The notes beneath the pieces are model-generated. The model was given only the letters and a program-made list of their open reading frames with translations, ran no database searches and was not told the DNA's origin. A stretch of DNA of 64,000 nt, from assembly GCF_020379485.1 (NCBI RefSeq), contig NC_063436.1:22814423-22878422 (forward strand), given 5' to 3'. The translations under genes were made by a program, and so were the position numbers. The first letter of the stretch is position 1; every line of letters starts with the position of its first letter. Source of the stretch: Brassica napus. Lineage: Eukaryota; Streptophyta; Magnoliopsida; Brassicales; Brassicaceae. Below, one piece after another: positions 21,938 to 34,147 of the stretch.

Positions 21938-24264
21938 GAATAAAGAAAGTTAATGTTAGTTTAGAAGATTTTGTGATGTTAGTAATTGCCTGTTTGTCAA
22001 TTTTTCAACTTTTTAGGCTAAACTTTTTTTTGGTGGGTAAAAATAGTATTTTCCCACTTCTAAAACTTACTTCTTTTTATTTTTATAAATAATGCAAATA
22101 TGAAAATTAGAACTCTAAATTATCACTTAAGTTCATACTTGATTTTTCTATTGTGTTATAAATTGAATATTTTAAATTGAAGTGGTTCATTTAAATATGA
22201 TTAAAGACTATTAGGAAAAAGAGGTTTACGTTGATTATTATACTGAATATCGGTAAGAAAAAATTAATCTTATACAAAACAAACCATTAGCATTTCTTAT
22301 GTACTTTCTTTGTTTGATTTACTACGATTTAAACATAACATATTTTTGTAATATGCTTTACTAAATTAGCAGCAATATGTATGTACATTTTGTGAGATAT
22401 GAAGAAGTTAAACTTCAAACTTATGAATTGTTTATTTGAAACGAAAAAGTTAAATCATAACTAATTAAACCAAGCATGAGGCATGCACGTAACCTATTTT
22501 AGTTTTCGCCTATATGGTAATACGCAAGATATTTACTTATAATGGTGTTACATATTCACAATCAAATGCGATTATCTACACTGCATTAACACAAAAGGCC
22601 AATGCTATGTAAATATAGTACTTATTTATTCATCTATATCAATGATTTATATAGATTGGTTGGTAATGAACGCGTAATTTAAATAGAAATAAAAGGGTTG
22701 GTGGTTTGTCTTTATGTAATAAACCTAACAAAATGGAAATGTAACGAAGGAAAAGACACTTTGCAGTTTGCATTATGATCAAATGTAACTTTAAGAAAGA
22801 TTCGAAGTCTTTAGTTGGGCTGTGGAGATAGAAGTTGCAGCCTGTAACATGACCACGTGGGTCCTACTCCTACTCTGTAAAACGAAGAAAAGGCGGAGAC
22901 GTGTTTTGTTTTCAAGTCAACAGCCAACACCCAACGCAGGCGCAACACATTGATATGAATAAACACGTTATATTGTTGATCAAAAATATCAATCAAATAA
23001 TTAGTTATATATCTATAGACTATAGCCTTAAAGCTTTATAATTTGCTTGGGCATTGCACGAATGTTAGCTATTATATCATTATTTAGGATAAGATTGATA
23101 TATTCTCTTATATATATGGATTTAACGTTGCATTCACTCTTGTTGGGTAAAAACTAGAAAGAGTTGGTGGGCTAGCCGAGTAGGTGACGTTTTATATTAG
23201 TACTATATTTGACATGAATGAGATTAATGAAGTAAAGCGATGAGTACAATTGAGAAGAACTGAAAGGAACAAATCCCATACACTAACTAATCGTTATCAA
23301 CAATTCATCGATACAAAGTAACTTTTATATATTTATTTTTTCAAAAACATTTTAGAGATAGACATAATATAAGTCATCCAAAGATTTAGCTGAGTGTTCT
23401 TGAAGTATTAACCACCAAGGATTTATATGGTTAGCAATCGATATCCAATGAAATGTTATATAATATTGTAAGCATTTCATTAATTTTTTTTATTTTGTAT
23501 TAGATCTCAAATATCTCAAAACTGATACTATAAAATAAGATACGCCATGTTTTAATACTAGAATATTCTACCAAAACCAACCATAAAATGACACATCTAA
23601 CACCGAAAATAAATTTATCTTTGAACTGAATTCTTTTGATTTACAAAAACTGTAATTTTAGAATAAGAAAATATGTCACATGCGCCATGTTCTTGTCTAA
23701 ACTAAAATAGTTATACCAAAATAATAAATCCAAAATAGACTCATATTTGAACAGAATTAATCATGAGTGAAACTTAAAATAAAACAAAATAAAATAAGAT
23801 ACATCATCGCAGCTAAATAAAACAAAATAAAATAAAATTGACAAGCCAGCTAAAAGCTCAACTAAATGTCAACAAATAACCATTGTGCATTATATCAACA
23901 TTCATGTATTCTTTTTAAAAAGGTTTTCTTATTCTCTTTGAGCATACGTGTGTTTACAAGTTACAACCATTTCTTCACGAGTATAGTGAAATTACTAAAA
24001 CGGTACTATTGCTAAAAAATAATTTATTGAAAAAGAGTAGTTTTTTTTTTGATCAACTGAAAAAGATTAGTTAAGAACTTAAATGAAGCTGTAGTTTAAA
24101 CACAACGCGCATAGTACATATGCCATTATTACACACAATTTAGAATATAAATATACACAACCATCTTTCTCAGACGCATTGTTTTTCTCCCATCATCACT
24201 AGTCACGACCAAACAAAAAGAAAGAAAGAGAGACACACACCAGTGGCAGAACCGTGAATAAAAG
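21185..24264. other. Intergenic between two NHL genes
   Basis: AT-rich, about 3 kb. It holds an (AT)19 microsatellite (21897-21934), a GC-richer patch with a G-box (ccacgtgg) near 22853, and the promoter of the next gene with a likely TATA (tataaatata) near 24147. No gene, RNA gene or bounded transposon recognised. Confidence 0.5.
21897..21934. repeat. (AT)19 microsatellite
   Basis: Nineteen uninterrupted AT dinucleotides; likely polymorphic in length. Confidence 0.95.
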
Positions 24265-24891
24265 ATGTCGAAAGATTGTGGTAACCACGGTGGCGGCAAA
24301 GAAGCAGCCGTCCGGCGAATCTGCGCCGCCGTAATAGCCTTCATCATCATAGTTCTGATTACCATCTTCCTAGTTTGGGTCATACTCAGGCCCACTAAGC
24401 CAAGATTCATCCTCCAAGACGCCACCGTCTTCGCCTTCAACCTCTCGCAACCAAACCTCCTCACCACAAACTTCCAGATCACATTCGCATCACGTAACCC
24501 TAACTCCAAGATCGGAATCTACTACGACCGTCTCCACGTCTACGCTACTTACCGGAACCAGCAGATAACTCTCCGGACAGCTATCCCTCCGACGTATCAA
24601 GGCCACAAAGAAGACAACGTCTGGTCTCCGTTTGTTTACGGAACCGCTGTTCCGATCGCTCCGTACAACTCCGTCGCGTTGGGAGATGAGCAAGGTCGTG
24701 GGTTCGTAGGGCTGATGATACGCGCCGATGGGCGCGTGCGGTGGAAAGTAGGGACGTTGATCACAGGGAAGTATCATATACATGTTCGGTGTCCGGCTTA
24801 CATCAATCTTGGAAACAAAGCTGCTGGTGTTCTTGTCGGTGATAGCGCCGTTAAGTATACGTTGGTTACTAAATGCAGTGTGAACGTTTAG
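24265..24891 (+). CDS. NHL/LEA_2 membrane protein (At3g52470-like)
   Basis: 208-aa single-exon protein of the NDR1/HIN1-like family. Short basic cytosolic N-terminus (1-19), a strongly hydrophobic membrane segment at about 20-41, then the family motif LRPTKPRF (41-48) and the hallmark NPNSKIGIYYDRL (78-90) of the LEA_2 domain. The C-terminus has the conserved YHIHVRCPAY block and ends KYTLVTKCSVNV. Length and sequence agree with remembered Arabidopsis At3g52470. Probably a plasma-membrane protein with the LEA_2 domain outside the cell, in a family associated with defence and senescence responses; its specific role is unknown. It is paralogous to the neighbouring gene at 20282. Confidence 0.92.
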   Translation: MSKDCGNHGGGKEAAVRRICAAVIAFIIIVLITIFLVWVILRPTKPRFILQDATVFAFNLSQPNLLTTNFQITFASRNPNSKIGIYYDRLHVYATYRNQQITLRTAIPPTYQGHKEDNVWSPFVYGTAVPIAPYNSVALGDEQGRGFVGLMIRADGRVRWKVGTLITGKYHIHVRCPAYINLGNKAAGVLVGDSAVKYTLVTKCSVNV

Positions 24892-26136
24892 AACTTTGAC
24901 GGAGTTGATTGTAAATCTACTTGAGTTGAAATAAATGGAGGATTGGGTCTGTTTTTTCTTTTTGTGTTTCTGTACTTGCTTTTTTGTTTTGTTTTTATCT
25001 TCATAAGTTTACTACTTCGTATTCACCAATAATCCTGTGACCACATAGAAGACAGTAACTCAGTAGGATTCGCTGTTGAGTTTATGAAAGATATAAAATA
25101 TCATAGCAGCAATATCTAGACTGTAATTTCTTCAAGTTTTAAAAGGCAATGTGAAGCGGAATATGTTGTTGGTAGAGACTAGAGAGAGTAATGATGCGAA
25201 TGAAATATTAATTATGAAATTAATATAGATCGTAGAGTCCGAATATATGCTCATAATAATTTTATAGGATAAAGTAGCATATTTTTGATGGGTTAGTGTT
25301 AGAGCACCTCGATAAAGCCTTTTAAAAGAATTTAAAGAATATATTATACTGCTTCATATAATTTATTTATGTAATTAAATTTTAATACTAAAAAATAGAT
25401 CACTTAAAATTTATAAATATGTTTTCATAGAATTTTGTAGGCTTCATAATAATTCTCATTTGAAAATCTTTTTCATATTTTTCAATATTTTATCATTTTT
25501 TTTTATGTTAAGCTTGAGATATCTATTAGAAAAATTGTTTTTAAGAGGCTTGAAGTACCTGTGACAAAAAAAAAAGAGAGGCCTGAAGTACTAAAATAGT
25601 CGGAATGCTTTAGAGAGGCAAAAACCTAAAACCATTCAATATCTAGTCAGTCTATTAAACAGGTTTAAGTATCCACCTTTGTTGTATGTTGATGATGTCG
25701 ATTTTAGGTTGAAAAGTGTAAGTCATATGCTTTTAGAATATAGTATCACTATCACTTAGTTATTGCTCTTCGTTATGATATATGCCCATTAAAGATGAGA
25801 ACTACACCTCTCAATGAAATCACAGTAATCACTTTTCTATTTTTTTACCAAAAAAGATAGGAACTACACTCTCTAAAGAAAAGTAAATTCCAGATTGGAA
25901 GAAAACTCTTATATAACTTATAACTAAGGAAATTCATCAGCCAACGTAGAAAATACTCTGGCATAGTCGATCGGATAAATCCGATGAAAACCGGCTATAC
26001 AATTTTAGGAAGATCATCCTAGTTATAAGAAATAGCTATCTATTGAAATACATTGAATTTATAAGGGCTTGAGTTTCTGACCATGTAGTTCACTTAGTAC
26101 GGCTATATAGTTGGAAAATATTCTAAACTCGGGCTA
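24892..26136. other. Intergenic, no gene seen
   Basis: 3' flank of the NHL gene and AT-rich spacer. An At3g52480 orthologue would be expected between here and SMXL3 but none was recognised. Confidence 0.5.
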
Positions 26137-26144
26137 GGCATAAT

Positions 26145-26876
26145 CAGTGGCGGAGCCAGAAACATTTTCTACCGGGGTCAATAATATTTTAATATTAAAT
26201 ATAAATTATATTATGTAAATTTAATAAATTATTATATATACTTTAATATTAAAATTGTTTAAATTAGTTATATATTTCATTCAAATATTTACTATTAGTG
26301 AAAACAAATTAAACGATCTCTAGACAAATCTTATAATTATAATTTAATTAGTTTAACCAACTATTAAATAGTGACTTGTATATAAGTGATGAAATTAACC
26401 ATTTTTGCTTAGTGTAAGATCAACGTAATTGGTAGTTATTTTAGTATATGTAGAGAATTGTAGCAAAATAGCACTTTATTTAAATTATGTATAGCAAGGA
26501 AGAAAAATAACTACAAACATTTACATTTTGATTATAAAAACAAGAAACTTCTTAAATTTTCCAATACAATGGAAACTTGTGTTTATATATTAAATTTTTT
26601 TAAAATAATAATTATGTATAAGATATAGACATTAATAGACACAAATACACTTTTTTATTACTTTTGCAAACTTATTTACGTTATCTATACCACTTACATG
26701 GATATAGTGATGAAATGCATAAACTTTCAGTAAGATTAAAGTAGGTTTCAAATACATAGGGGTCAGGTGAAATTTTTGACTGGGGTCAATACTAAATATT
26801 ATTAGAAAACGTTGTTGATAATTAAAATTGACCGGGGTCAGCTGACCCCCCTACCCTTAACATGCCTCCGCCCCTG
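26145..26876. mobile_element. Non-autonomous hAT element, 732 bp
   Basis: Left end cagtggcggagccag, right end ...gcctccgcccctg, inverted to each other, with perfect 8-bp direct repeats ggcataat at 26137-26144 and 26877-26884. Subterminal ccggggtcaataa-type repeats occur on both sides. No transposase reading frame. Confidence 0.85.
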
Positions 26877-26884
26877 GGCATAAT

Positions 26885-27273
26885 TAATCTACTTTATAGT
26901 ATGAAGTGGATTTTTCATGGAACTGTATATAAAAAGAAAAGAAATGACGCTGCACCATCGGATATAAAACCATAAAACACATGGGCCTCATCTTCCTCAC
27001 TATTGGACCTCATAAATCATCCTTAAGTCCAATAATAAAGAACAGCAAGCATGGAGTAACCAGTTCAATTATATACAGCCAATATCGATCATCATTCTCT
27101 AAATTGAGCATATTCTTGTGAATTCACCAAAAGTAGCAGCTAAACTTTTGAACAATGAAGGATACAACCAATCCCCGCGTCTGAACACTAATGCTACAAC
27201 AAATAAATGAACAGCATTTTGGCCGATGCAGTTTGAGACTCCCGAGACTAAAATTCTTCTCTTTTTTTTTGCT
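26885..27273. other. Spacer between hAT element and MULE
   Basis: No gene or bounded repeat seen. Confidence 0.5.
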
Positions 27274-28946
27274 TAGGTAAGAGGGTGTTTTTCAAAACCA
27301 ACCCATATTTTCAAGTCAAACCCAAAACCAATCCCTTTTTTTTTGTCCATACTATTCATCAATAAAATTTTCATACTATCCTTATGTTTTTGAATTATTC
27401 ACAAAATTGCCATTTTTATTTATTTTTTTATTAATTTCGAAATTAACAAAAAATCAAATACACCCTAACCATTTCTTCTTATTTACAAAAATGCCATCAT
27501 CATCAATTTTTCCAACCACCATGAACCACCATTTTTGAGCTCTAAAGCTCTAAAATTCAATTTTCAACCACTTTTTTTCTCATTATAACCCAAAAAATTC
27601 ATTTTCTCTCATCTCCTCTACATTTCCATCTAAAAAACTCTCATAACTATCATTTTCATAATCACAAACTTCATATTTTCGAGTTTCTTCATTAGTGAAT
27701 CGTTAAAGATGCTTCTTTTTGCTCATATTTGGAGTTTGGACGGTTGAAAAGGTTGGAAACGAGCTTTACACATGAAAAATGTAACTATTTACATGGTTTT
27801 CGTTCTTTTTCAGATCTGTGTCGCGACGGTAGACTGTTTTGTATGTCTACGCCTCCGTGGAGACTTACGATGCAGTCTATTTGTCAACGCACGGGTTAGT
27901 TTTGCAATTGACCAGACAAATTTTTTTTCTAACGCAGACTTCCCCAGTAGTCTCCGTCTTTACCTTTGACAACAAAAATAAAACTTTCGGTAGACTTACT
28001 AAGACGTCTACCTAAAAGAGGTTAGTTTTTCATTTGACCGAACTTTTGACTTTTCAAAATAGACTTCAACGGAAGTCTACAAAATGTAGACTGCCAACGA
28101 AGTCTATAAAAGGTCAGTTTTGCATTTGACCAAAACTTTGACTTCGTGGAATAGGTTAGTTTTGTGTTTGACCAAAAAGTTTAAAAAGCAATCAAAAATT
28201 TATTAAATTGTAGACTTCATATGCAGTCTTCTTATCTTAAAAAAAAAATGTAGACTGCGTATAAAGTCTACTTTTTTATTTTGGTCAAATGCAAAACCAA
28301 CCCGTCGGATTTGAGAGTAGACTTCACAAGAAGTCTACACACCCGTAGACGTTCATTTTAATCTACTGATTTGAAGTCAAACTTGGTCAATTGCAAAACT
28401 AACATCTTTCAAAAAAATTCAAACATGTAGACTGCATATGAAGTCTAGTTCTGAAAGTCAAATCTTGGATGAATTCTGGTCAATTGCAAAAAGTAACTTT
28501 TTTAAATTGTAGACTGAAATGAAAGTCTACATGTACAAAATTACAACTTTTATTCAACTATAGAAAGCAACCCGTAAAATGGTCAATTGCAAAAACCAAC
28601 CCAAAGAGTAGACCTATTTGACAGTCTACGTCTGTAAACTGAAAAGAACGTCAACATCTTCAGAGACTAAATATTAAGTCTTCATAGAAAAATCTATAAA
28701 AATGTGAATTTGTGTATTATTCATTAAATTTTTTCTAGTTTTTTTTGTTTGACAGTGTGTGTTAGTTAATCCTAATGGGTTTGAGTGATTTTGAAAATAA
28801 TTTTTTTTTTTATAATTATGAAGGTATAATTCATTTGATTTGACAATGTTGTTAGCTAATAATTGTAGACGTATTTCTAAGTCTTCGTTTATAGTTTTGC
28901 TAGTAAGGCTGAGCTTGTTTCAAAGCTGAAGTCGGTGACTGTGGAA

Positions 28947-29230
28947 TATAATTTTACATTTTCAGCATATAAGACAACAAAAACTCTGTATGTGGCTAAG
29001 TGTCGTGTTCAAGGATGTGGTTGGAAACTTAGAGCGAGTGTGAAGTATGGGCCAAAGACATTTTGGGTGACAAAATATTCGAAAAGGATGAAGAATCGGA
29101 AAGGTTGAAGAATGTTCCTTGTGCATGATGGCTGTACACATGGTAAACTTCTTGAAATGACACAAGAAGATTATGATCTGGACAACAAAATTGAGAAGAT
29201 GGTGCTAACCTATTCCTTACCAAACATCAT
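28947..29230 (+). pseudogene. MULE transposase DNA-binding-domain remnant
   Basis: Reading from about 28947, the frame contains FTFSAYKTTKTLYVAKCRVQ, then CGWKLRASVKYGPKTFWVTK, which is the N-terminal DNA-binding/zinc module of plant MuDR-family transposases (C..C.W.LRA...FW.). A stop follows after about 50 codons, and a shifted frame carries HDGCTH, the expected His/Cys end of the module. The catalytic DDE domain is absent. Confidence 0.7.
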
Positions 29231-29944
29231 TTAAAACAAATGACTCCGAATAGGAATATACTCCTCTTATGCCTGTCACGAATAATCGACAAGTACGGAA
29301 CTTGATCGAGTTATCTAAGACACACTTTGTACGCCTTTGTGTATCAAGCCTGCGCCAATACACTAAAAAAATTTGGATTGACTATATGTTAAATAATAAG
29401 TGTAGACGTTTTTGTAAATCTACAAATGTAGACTGCAGTTGAAGTCTACGTCGTAAATTCTATTAAAAGTGTATTTGTGTATTATTCATCATATTTTTTC
29501 ATGATTTAATTATTTTACAGTGTATGTTAGTAAAATTTTAATGGTCTTGGATGAATTTCACAATTTAATGTGTTATAATTATACACTTGATACTTATTGC
29601 AAATTGTTTTGATTAGTGTTATTCTTGAAAATTTTTGGGAAAATTTTGTATAGATTTTCTTCTTCTCACATGTGTGTTAGTTATTATTTTAGCTTATGGT
29701 GGTTTTACTTGTTTGGTTGGTTAGATCTTGTGAAAAAATTGATATCTAACAAAAAATTAATAATATCATACAAGTGAAAACAACTAAAAATGAATACAAT
29801 GTTTATAGATTATGCATTAAAAAATTATTTAAAAATTAATATTTTATTATGAAAGTTATTACAGAGCAATATATTAAAAAGTATTCTTGAGTATGTTTGA
29901 TTTTTCATAATCTTGATGCTTCAAATAAAGTCTTGGAAAAAGTA

Positions 29945-31335
29945 CCTGCCAAATAAGATAGAGTTATGAGAAAAACATAAGATAAAAAATAAAATCATAT
30001 TTTAGTAGACTTTTTATTAAGTCTACGTAAAGTTATTGTTTAGTAGACTTTAGTTGAAGTCTACACTAATGGAAAATTTTCATATCTAAAAGTGTGCATT
30101 TAGAAAATTTGAAAATACTTTGTTCTGGAAAATATTTCAAAAATGGTTTTTTGTCATCCTTGTAACAAAGCAAAAAGATAATGTATGAATCTATAAATTT
30201 AGTTCATTATAAACACAAAATATCTTATAATGAATATATGGAAAGCTTACATTTTTGGGAAGATGATTTGAAAATATTGGAAGAGAATACCTGCAAAATA
30301 AAATAAAATTTTAAAAAATAAGATAAAAATTAAAATCATATTTGAGTAAACTTCTAATGAAATTTGCTTAAAATTCAAGGCTAGTAGACTTCATTTGAAG
30401 TCTACCAGCCGTAAGTTTTAAGTAGATTTCAAATGAAGTCTACTCTATCAAAAAAAAATAGATCTGAAAAATAATACATTAAAAATATGAAATAAGTTTA
30501 AATCTAAAAAACTTTTAAAAATATGATTTAATAGACAAAATAGTTATAAATTAAAGACATATTAATATGAATTTTAATATGTAACTTTATTTGAATATAA
30601 ATACTAGAACACATATTTTAAATCTATAGATGTAAACCTTACATTTCTAGGAGGAGAAGAGAACAACTATGGAAGAAAATACCTGCAAAATAAGATAAAA
30701 TTATTAAAAAACATAGAAAAAAAATTAAAGTCATATTTTTGTAGACTTCCAATGAAGTCTGCTTAAACTTTATGGTTTAGTAAACTTCATATGAAGTCTG
30801 CAAGCTTTAGTAAACTTCTTTAGAAGTCTACACTGTCTGATAATTTTCAGATCTGAAAAAATCTATATATTTTGAAATGTGAAAATAATTTTAAATCTGA
30901 AAATACTTTACATAATAGAATTTATAAGGTAAACTAGTAGCAAATTAATGTAGAGAGCTTGATCTATAAATTTATTTGAATATAAACATGTAAATACATA
31001 TTTAAAATCTATTAATCTAAAACTTACATTTTTAGAGGAGATGATGAAATCCATGAGTGATAATACCTACCAAAAAAAGATAATATTGTGAGAAATAAAC
31101 ATAAAAATACACATTTAAAATCTATAGATCTAAAACTTACATTTTTTAAAGGAGAAGATGAAAACCATGAATCATAATATCTAAAATGACAAGATAATAT
31201 TGTGAGAAAGACTTGAGAAAATTTTAGAGAGAAAGAAGATAATGAGAGAGATTTAGAAACAATTGAGAGAATTTTAGAGAGAAGAGAGAAAGTTTTAGAG
31301 AGAAGGGAGAGAGTTTTAAGAACTTGTGCAGCCAC
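29945..31335 (-). other. Antisense series of repeated 40-bp exon-like units
   Basis: On the minus strand an ATG at 31335 opens a short frame (MAAQVLKTLSLLSKTFSLLS...). It is followed by four near-identical 39-40-bp units, each preceded by AG and followed by GTAAG: 31141-31180, 31028-31066, 30643-30682 and 30251-30290; a fifth acceptor lies at 29945. A TATA motif (ctatataaac) lies just upstream near 31360. This looks like a transcription unit with a tandemly duplicated micro-exon and intron. Units of 40 bp would shift the frame, so a non-coding RNA is as likely as a protein. Confidence 0.45.
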
Positions 31336-32342
31336 TTTAGAGAGAGATTGAATAAATTTTGTTTATATAGGGAGACAAAAATGTAACTAGGTTAAAATTT
31401 ACGATACTGTAGACTTCGTTTGAAGTCTACTAAAATTAAAATTTTGGAGTAGATCTTACTATAACATAGTAGACCTTTTTGGAAGTCTACTATAATAATT
31501 TAATTATTGTTGTTTATTCTTTATTATTTTAATAATTTTAATATATGATTTATTAAATTTATTTCTTTATTTTTTAATAGTTATAGTATATGATTTCACT
31601 TTTTTATTCTTAAGGAACTTAACTTAGTTTAAATATAATGATTTTTTGTAAAACAAATTGAAAAATATAGACTGAAAAAGACGTCTTCAGATAAATAGAC
31701 TTTATTGTAGGTCTACGAAACCCTAAACCACAAATATCAAACCCTAAATGTTTTGCTTGATAATCAAAAAGTCTCATTTATACAAAATATAAACTACTAA
31801 ACATTAATATGCAGATTTAAGTTAATAAAACAAAAAAAAAACAAAATCTAAAATCTAACCCTATGAAATCAACTACTAAAAGACATAACATGTTAGAACC
31901 TTTTGTTTCTAAACTATGAACATAGTCTAGCACATGATAACCAAATTAGTATATATTCTTCAAAATTGTTCGATTATATGAAATTTTAATTTATTTACTT
32001 CATATTATCCATTATATTGATGATTAATTAAAAATATCACAATAATTATTTTTATACATTTTCAAAATTAAATTAGTAGACCAAATTAGAGTGTAGACTA
32101 CAAAACAAGTCTATAAAGTAGACTTCGTAGGAAGTCTATATATATGTAGACTTCTTTTATTACGTGTAGACTTCCAAAGGATAGAAACGTAAAATACATT
32201 TATGTTTTTTGTTTGGTCATAAGGGTGAAACAGTACTTTCACTACTCCTTTAGGTTGATTTTGCATTTGACTGAAAGTGGGGTACACTTTTACATTTGAC
32301 TTGAATATTTGGGTTGGTTTTAGCAAATGTCCCTAGGTAAGA

Positions 32343-34147
32343 AGAATGCACCACACAATTATCTAAATCTGGCTTATTTATTTGGTACTCAATTAAGAAC
32401 TGTTTACAAAAAATAATTTTATAGGAGTTCTACCCTTAACATGCCTTTGAAGTATTCAAATTCTTCTTTAAGATTTAGGAAGAATGCTCAAGTGAAAATT
32501 GTGCATAAGAGCTATAGGCCCTTGGACTCATCAAGAGATATAGATTAGGGCATGAGGCTCTCAGTTAAATAAAACTAAAGTTCTATTCATGTATTGCTTA
32601 CATTTTAATAAATGGCTTGTACGATTCTCCTTTTATTCTTATTTAATCAACAAGAAAACAAAAGCTACCAGGAAGAGAAAAAGTTAGTATGTTTTCATTG
32701 CTTTTCTTAAAGATAAAAGAGATGAGATCAAAGTTTAGAACTCTATATGAACAAGTGCCCATCACACGGCTCTTAAAAGCTTAAAAACTCCCAAAAGCAG
32801 AGGGATAGAATTTAGCTTTTTATTCTCTCTTTTTCTCTTGTGCTTTAAAAGGATCACCCACTTTCTGCAATTCTTGTATATATATTTACTACATACTTTT
32901 CCAAGATCATGCTTAACTTTATCTCCCTTCCCGTTTTTTGAGGATGAACTTTAGATTCCATGCATGAATTGATGGACAGATTTATACACATACATATCAT
33001 ATGCATTTATCTGATTTGCATATATTAATGTGGATATCTTGTTGTGTGTACACAATACATGAATATGTTTTATAGTATCCGTTTTTTTTGCCCACTAGAC
33101 GCAACATATCCAGGCGGAGAAAGCTTACCTTACTATTGTTATACTGCATCTCTTAACCATCGTAACGACTAACGACAACAGTAAATTGTAGAGAAATAAA
33201 TAAAATTTATTTGATTTTGTATTGTGAAAGATATATATAGAATGAAGTCACTTACTACGAAGTGGATGAAGTTTTATCAAATCATTGTCATAGTTAACGA
33301 CAAGTAAAAGGAGAATGAGATAATATGGTTTATGATAAATTGTGTATGAAGTAATAAGATGTTGTCTTTGTCAAAAAGTGATTATACTGCCGCATTGCAT
33401 ATTTGCATGTTCTTTCTTCTAGCTTAAGCGTTTTTCTTCTACCTTAAGTTTGGTTTATCTTTTTCTTCTCTTTTTGGTTAGACTTCAAACTTGATTTTTA
33501 AAATTATTTAAGATCCCAGATTTGGATTCAAATAGAAGAACATTAAGTTGCAACTTGCACTGGCAATCAATTAAACATAAATACGAAAACTATTAAAGAA
33601 ATACCCTATGATAATATTAAGATATATATGTTTTTTTTTGTCCAAAAAAAATATATGTTTTTTTTTTGGATAAAGCCTTTACGCAATATTAACAACAACA
33701 AAAACACTCCAAGTGAATATTAACATGGAACTGTGGGACTTTCTCAAAAGACAAAAAAAAAACAGCAAAATAAGTCACTTTGATGATATATCGACAAATT
33801 CATAAAGCTTGGTTTAATTCCGTTCAATCCAAATTAAATGTCAACAATTTTTTTTTCCTTTTCTGCAGCTTTCCAACATTTTTCCTGAGAACATATATTA
33901 TACGACCATAATATGAAAATTTTACATTAAACAAAAAAGATGAAAGAAATTATCCAGCTTCCCATATCCTTCTAGAAATTTCCTAAGCCAAATAATTTTT
34001 TTTTCTAAAACTACACGTTTTACCCAAAGTATTGTCCCAGTGAAAGATAAATTCTACGGAAACAAATAACGCATGATGTACTCGATTTGATGATGTTCGT
34101 GTGTTCATAAACTGGGCCACGTTGTATGCATGCACACGTGCATGATG
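32343..34147. other. Intergenic, SMXL3 3' flank
   Basis: AT-rich; no gene recognised. A short palindromic patch (tgcatgcacacgtgcatg, near 34127-34144) lies just after the SMXL3 stop codon and may be in its 3' UTR. Confidence 0.5.

Larger units (their letters stand above)
27993..32180. repeat. Dispersed 22-bp palindrome array inside the MULE
   Basis: Consensus GTAGACTTC-NNNN-GAAGTCTAC, about 24 copies seen. Examples begin near 28315, 28426, 28509, 29427, 30004, 30042, 30384, 30422, 30740, 30780, 30810, 31410, 31470 and 32119. The four central bases vary while the arms are conserved, and spacing is irregular. Copies are confined to the MULE interior. Confidence 0.85.
27283..32333 (+). mobile_element. 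Mutator-like element (MULE), 5.05 kb, with TIRs
   Basis: Complete element bounded by perfect 9-bp direct repeats taggtaaga (27274-27282, 32334-32342). Terminal inverted repeats of at least 45 bp: left gggtgtttttcaaaacc then aacccat...caagtcaaa; right, reverse-complemented, gggacatttgctaaaacc then aacccaa...caagtcaaa. Inside are a broken MuDR-type transposase fragment (28947-29230, +), some two dozen copies of a 22-bp palindrome (GTAGACTTC-N4-GAAGTCTAC), and a series of exon-like units on the minus strand with a TATA motif near 31360. No intact transposase, so it cannot move by itself. Confidence 0.9.

Noticed and set aside
27993..32180. CRISPR-like array (short palindromic repeats)
   Set aside because: Eukaryotic MULE interior, irregular spacing, variable centres and no uniform spacers.
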